From Halieaceae bacterium (GTDB lineage Bacteria > Pseudomonadota > Gammaproteobacteria > Pseudomonadales > Halieaceae), in contig QXYP01000078.1 of NCBI GenBank assembly GCA_009886815.1, positions 1-7,360 on the forward strand: a stretch of DNA of 7,360 bases. Reading direction: 5' to 3'. This document shows, one piece after another, positions 5,955-7,360 of the stretch. The position numbers and the translations under genes were made by a program. The notes beneath the pieces are model-generated. The model was not told the origin of the DNA. It saw only the letters and a program-made list of their open reading frames with translations, and ran no database searches. The stretch's first letter is position 1. Every line of letters starts with the position of its first letter.

Positions 5955-7017
5955 GGTCATTCCCTTTTTTGCCGGTTTGTCCTTGTTCCCAACGCCACTG
6001 GTGCTTGACGTGCTGAAGGAATTTACTGTTCCAAGAGGTTTGCAGATCGCCGCTATCGCACCAAAAGACTCGAAATTCTCCCAGCCTTTCGGTGGCATAC
6101 AGACGATCGATATTTGACAGTGCTAAGACTTCAAAAACTTGCTCGCTAGGCTGCCAATCCCCCGTCATAGGTCTGGGCTCAGGGCTGTGGCCTAGGCCCG
6201 CCTGAAAGCGCACCCACCGTTGTCGCACCCAGCCAATAAACTTGCTGTTGACCTCTTTGGGCGGCCCACCGCGTTCACGCCAGTACAAAATAAACTCCGG
6301 GCGCATTGAGTCAATAAATTCAAGGTCGACACCGTTACCCGTCATAATGTCTAAGGCGTCATCGCTGGGACGCCAATGTTGGTCAAAGGCAGGAGCCGCC
6401 GCAATTTCAAAAGCCGGGTGCTGGCTTTGATGGCGTCTCCAAGCGCTGAGTACGTGCTGCCTAAAGCGGTTATCCGGTGCCGGATCTGTCGGCGCGGGAA
6501 CAAAATTCGGCAACTGCGACAGCGCAAACTGTCTATTGATCCCATGGCTCAGGTGAAGCAGGTCCAGCAAGTCTTCCGAGGGCTGCCAGGTGCGTACGGC
6601 GGGCGGGCTTAGATGGCTGCCTGGGGACTGCTTGCCAGCAGAGTTCGCAGCTGACGAGCCCGGTGTTTTGGGAATGGATTGACGGGCCTGGGGTGCTGCC
6701 TCGGTCTTGCCTACTGCGACCGATGATTGAGCACTCACCGCCGAAATTCGCATCACATCAGAATTTTGATTTTCACCGCGAACAAGAATAATACCTAGAG
6801 CCTCAAGCCTAGCCAGAAGCTCACGAATTTTAGCGGCCTCCCAAAAGGGAAAGTTGCGCTCAAACTCTGAGAGCGCGACGCATTGGCTTGACTGTGTTGT
6901 TCCTGCAAGCAACTCGCCCAACCCTTGCAGTAAAATAGCCTCTTCTAAGCCAATCGTCGCAGCGAGGTCTGGCGAAAATGTCAGCTGGCGATCGGGAATG
7001 AGGGAACCTGGTGGCAT
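5857..7017 (-). CDS. dopC: DnaT/lambda O-like replication protein with three DnaT-type repeats (DopC-type)
   Basis: The protein has 386 residues. Residues 7-82 look like a winged-helix domain (RQLTFSPDLAATIGLEEAIL, then FWEAAKIRELLARLEALGIILV), like those of phage initiator proteins. Residues 85-142 are a Ser/Ala/Pro-rich linker. Three copies of a DnaT-type ssDNA-binding module follow: 144-195 (WQPSEDLLDLL, shortened in its second half), 215-268 (WRPSDDALDIM, EFILYWRERG, NSKFIGWVRQRW) and 288-341 (WQPSEQVFEVL, EFRVFWCDSG, WNSKFLQHVKHQW). E. coli DnaT has one such module and acts with PriA/PriB to hand DnaC-DnaB to DNA. The tail (345-386) is Gly/Arg-rich and ends DLSDTSWAK. The predicted role is DNA binding beside the lambda-P-like loader, encoded immediately downstream with a 98-nt overlap. 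ATG 7017 lacks a good ribosome binding site. The symbol is tentative; a DnaT-like replication-restart protein is the alternative name. Confidence 0.75.
   Translation of the reverse strand: MPPGSLIPDRQLTFSPDLAATIGLEEAILLQGLGELLAGTTQSSQCVALSEFERNFPFWEAAKIRELLARLEALGIILVRGENQNSDVMRISAVSAQSSVAVGKTEAAPQARQSIPKTPGSSAANSAGKQSPGSHLSPPAVRTWQPSEDLLDLLHLSHGINRQFALSQLPNFVPAPTDPAPDNRFRQHVLSAWRRHQSQHPAFEIAAAPAFDQHWRPSDDALDIMTGNGVDLEFIDSMRPEFILYWRERGGPPKEVNSKFIGWVRQRWVRFQAGLGHSPEPRPMTGDWQPSEQVFEVLALSNIDRLYATERLGEFRVFWCDSGDLQTSWNSKFLQHVKHQWRWEQGQTGKKGNDHGGQQGRGQSGGEHRTRDRSIADDLSDTSWAK
5961..5966 (-). promoter_or_regulatory. Internal ribosome binding site for the lambda-P-like gene
   Basis: On the minus strand AAGGGA precedes ATG 5954 by 6 nt, inside the coding region of the upstream gene (its Lys-Lys-Gly codons 350-352). 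The other ATG, at 5960, would abut the site with no spacer. This favours 5954 as the start. Confidence 0.65.
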
Positions 7018-7034
7018 CGAGTTAGGGATCTGAG

Positions 7035-7053
7035 GCTAGGGTTTGCTAGCATA
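7035..7053. promoter_or_regulatory. Divergent promoter/operator candidate between radA and the dopC-dopE unit
   Basis: GCTAG (7035-7039) and CTAGC (7046-7050) form a dyad with a six-base spacer. On the plus strand TGCTAGCAT (7044-7052) fits an extended -10 (TGn then TAnnAT) for radA. On the minus strand TATGCT (7053-7048) fits a -10 for the replication pair. The two elements overlap, which would make the divergent transcripts compete. No convincing -35 was found for either, so this is tentative. Confidence 0.3.
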
Positions 7054-7111
7054 CCGCTGTGGGGCCTGTTCGTGCACCTTCTTGTCATTAATCTTCTTGC
7101 GGGAATTGTTT

Positions 7112-7360
7112 ATGCCTAAATCAAAGACTGCCTTTGTTTGCAACGACTGCGGGGCAGACTACGGCAAATGGCAGGGGCAGTGCAGCGAGTGTTCAGCGTG
7201 GAATACCATTACAGAAATTCGTTTGGGTCCCGCGAGTTCAGGAAAAGGTAGTCAACGTAGTGGCCGCGGTGGCTATGCTGGGACGCGAGCCGAAGTCAGA
7301 GTTCTTAAAGATATTGATCTGGTGACCGTGCCGCGGTTTAGCAGCGGTTTTACCGAACTC
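7112..7360 (+). CDS. radA: DNA repair helicase RadA (Sms), 5' end of gene (3' end outside window)
   Basis: The first 83 residues of RadA are present. RadA is a RecA-related, DnaB-like ATPase that drives branch migration of recombination intermediates and aids repair. It begins MPKSKTAFVCNDCGADYGKW and carries the four-cysteine zinc finger C10-x2-C13-x10-C24-x2-C27, followed by SAWNTITE, all diagnostic of RadA. Residues 72-83 (TVPRFSSGFTEL) lead into the ATPase core; Walker A and the KNRFG motif lie beyond the window. ATG 7112 has GCGGGA with a spacing of about 7 nt. It is divergent from the minus-strand replication pair across a 94-nt spacer. The intact reading frame runs to the window edge. 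Confidence 0.96.
   Translation, partial: MPKSKTAFVCNDCGADYGKWQGQCSECSAWNTITEIRLGPASSGKGSQRSGRGGYAGTRAEVRVLKDIDLVTVPRFSSGFTEL

Noticed and set aside
5965..5970. Run of six A (minus strand) as a programmed frameshift site joining the two replication genes
   Set aside because: Moving from the upstream to the downstream frame needs a +1 shift, whereas A-AAA-AAG type sites promote -1 shifts and are not in the right phase for the upstream frame. The downstream gene has its own ribosome binding site. Polymerase slippage cannot be excluded but has no support.
5955..6098. Longer version of the lambda-P-like protein starting at ATG 6098
   Set aside because: The extra 48 residues show no similarity to the family, lie entirely within the conserved third DnaT module and tail of the upstream gene, and a well-spaced ribosome binding site supports 5954.
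5283..7017. Prophage remnant or mobile element carrying replication genes
   Set aside because: No integrase, structural, lysis or transposase genes and no flanking repeats are seen; both sides are core genes with normal spacing and intact reading frames, so a domesticated chromosomal unit is more likely.
7134..7325. Plus-strand 63-codon reading frame overlapping radA
   Set aside because: It is in a different frame from radA, whose zinc-finger sequence is unmistakable over the same bases.

Overview
The window reads as chromosomal DNA from a gammaproteobacterium, probably a free-living or marine lineage near Pseudomonas or Cellvibrionales. The ribosomal proteins are close to the Escherichia coli ones. 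The order rnr-rlmB-rpsF-rpsR-(membrane protein)-rplI-dnaB resembles the Pseudomonas arrangement rather than the enteric one: there is no priB between rpsF and rpsR, and an integral membrane gene precedes rplI. Genus-level placement is not possible from this window alone.

Layout. Positions 1-771 hold the 3' end of rnr (RNase R), overlapped by 4 nt by rlmB (768-1511). A 128-nt intergenic region (1512-1639) carries a candidate promoter with a GC-rich discriminator and two stem-loops; the second lies just upstream of the rpsF ribosome binding site and resembles an S6:S18 autoregulatory leader. Then come rpsF (1640-2095), rpsR (2099-2326), a multi-pass DUF2232/YybS-type membrane protein (2339-3211) and rplI (3267-3716). 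A second intergenic region with three small hairpins (3717-3834) precedes dnaB (3835-5235). On the opposite strand, converging on dnaB, is a two-gene unit at 7017-5283. Its first gene encodes a protein with a winged-helix-like N-terminus and three DnaT-type DNA-binding repeats. Its second gene encodes a full-length homologue of the phage lambda P helicase loader. A divergent spacer (7018-7111) separates this unit from the 5' end of radA (7112 to the window edge).

How they fit together. The left part is an RNA-processing and ribosome-assembly block: RNase R, 23S Gm2251 methylation, S6, S18 and L9. The right part is a replication and repair block: the DnaB helicase, a putative helicase-loading pair, and the RadA recombination helicase.

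The main point of interest is the chromosomal lambda-P-like gene beside a DnaT/lambda-O-like partner, next to and convergent with dnaB. It fits the proposal, as I recall it from the literature, that some bacteria lacking DnaC/DnaI and DciA use domesticated lambda O/P-derived genes (named dopC and dopE) to load the replicative helicase. The two genes overlap out of frame by 98 nt, which suggests coupled expression. No RNA genes, insertion sequences, CRISPR arrays or phage structural genes were seen.
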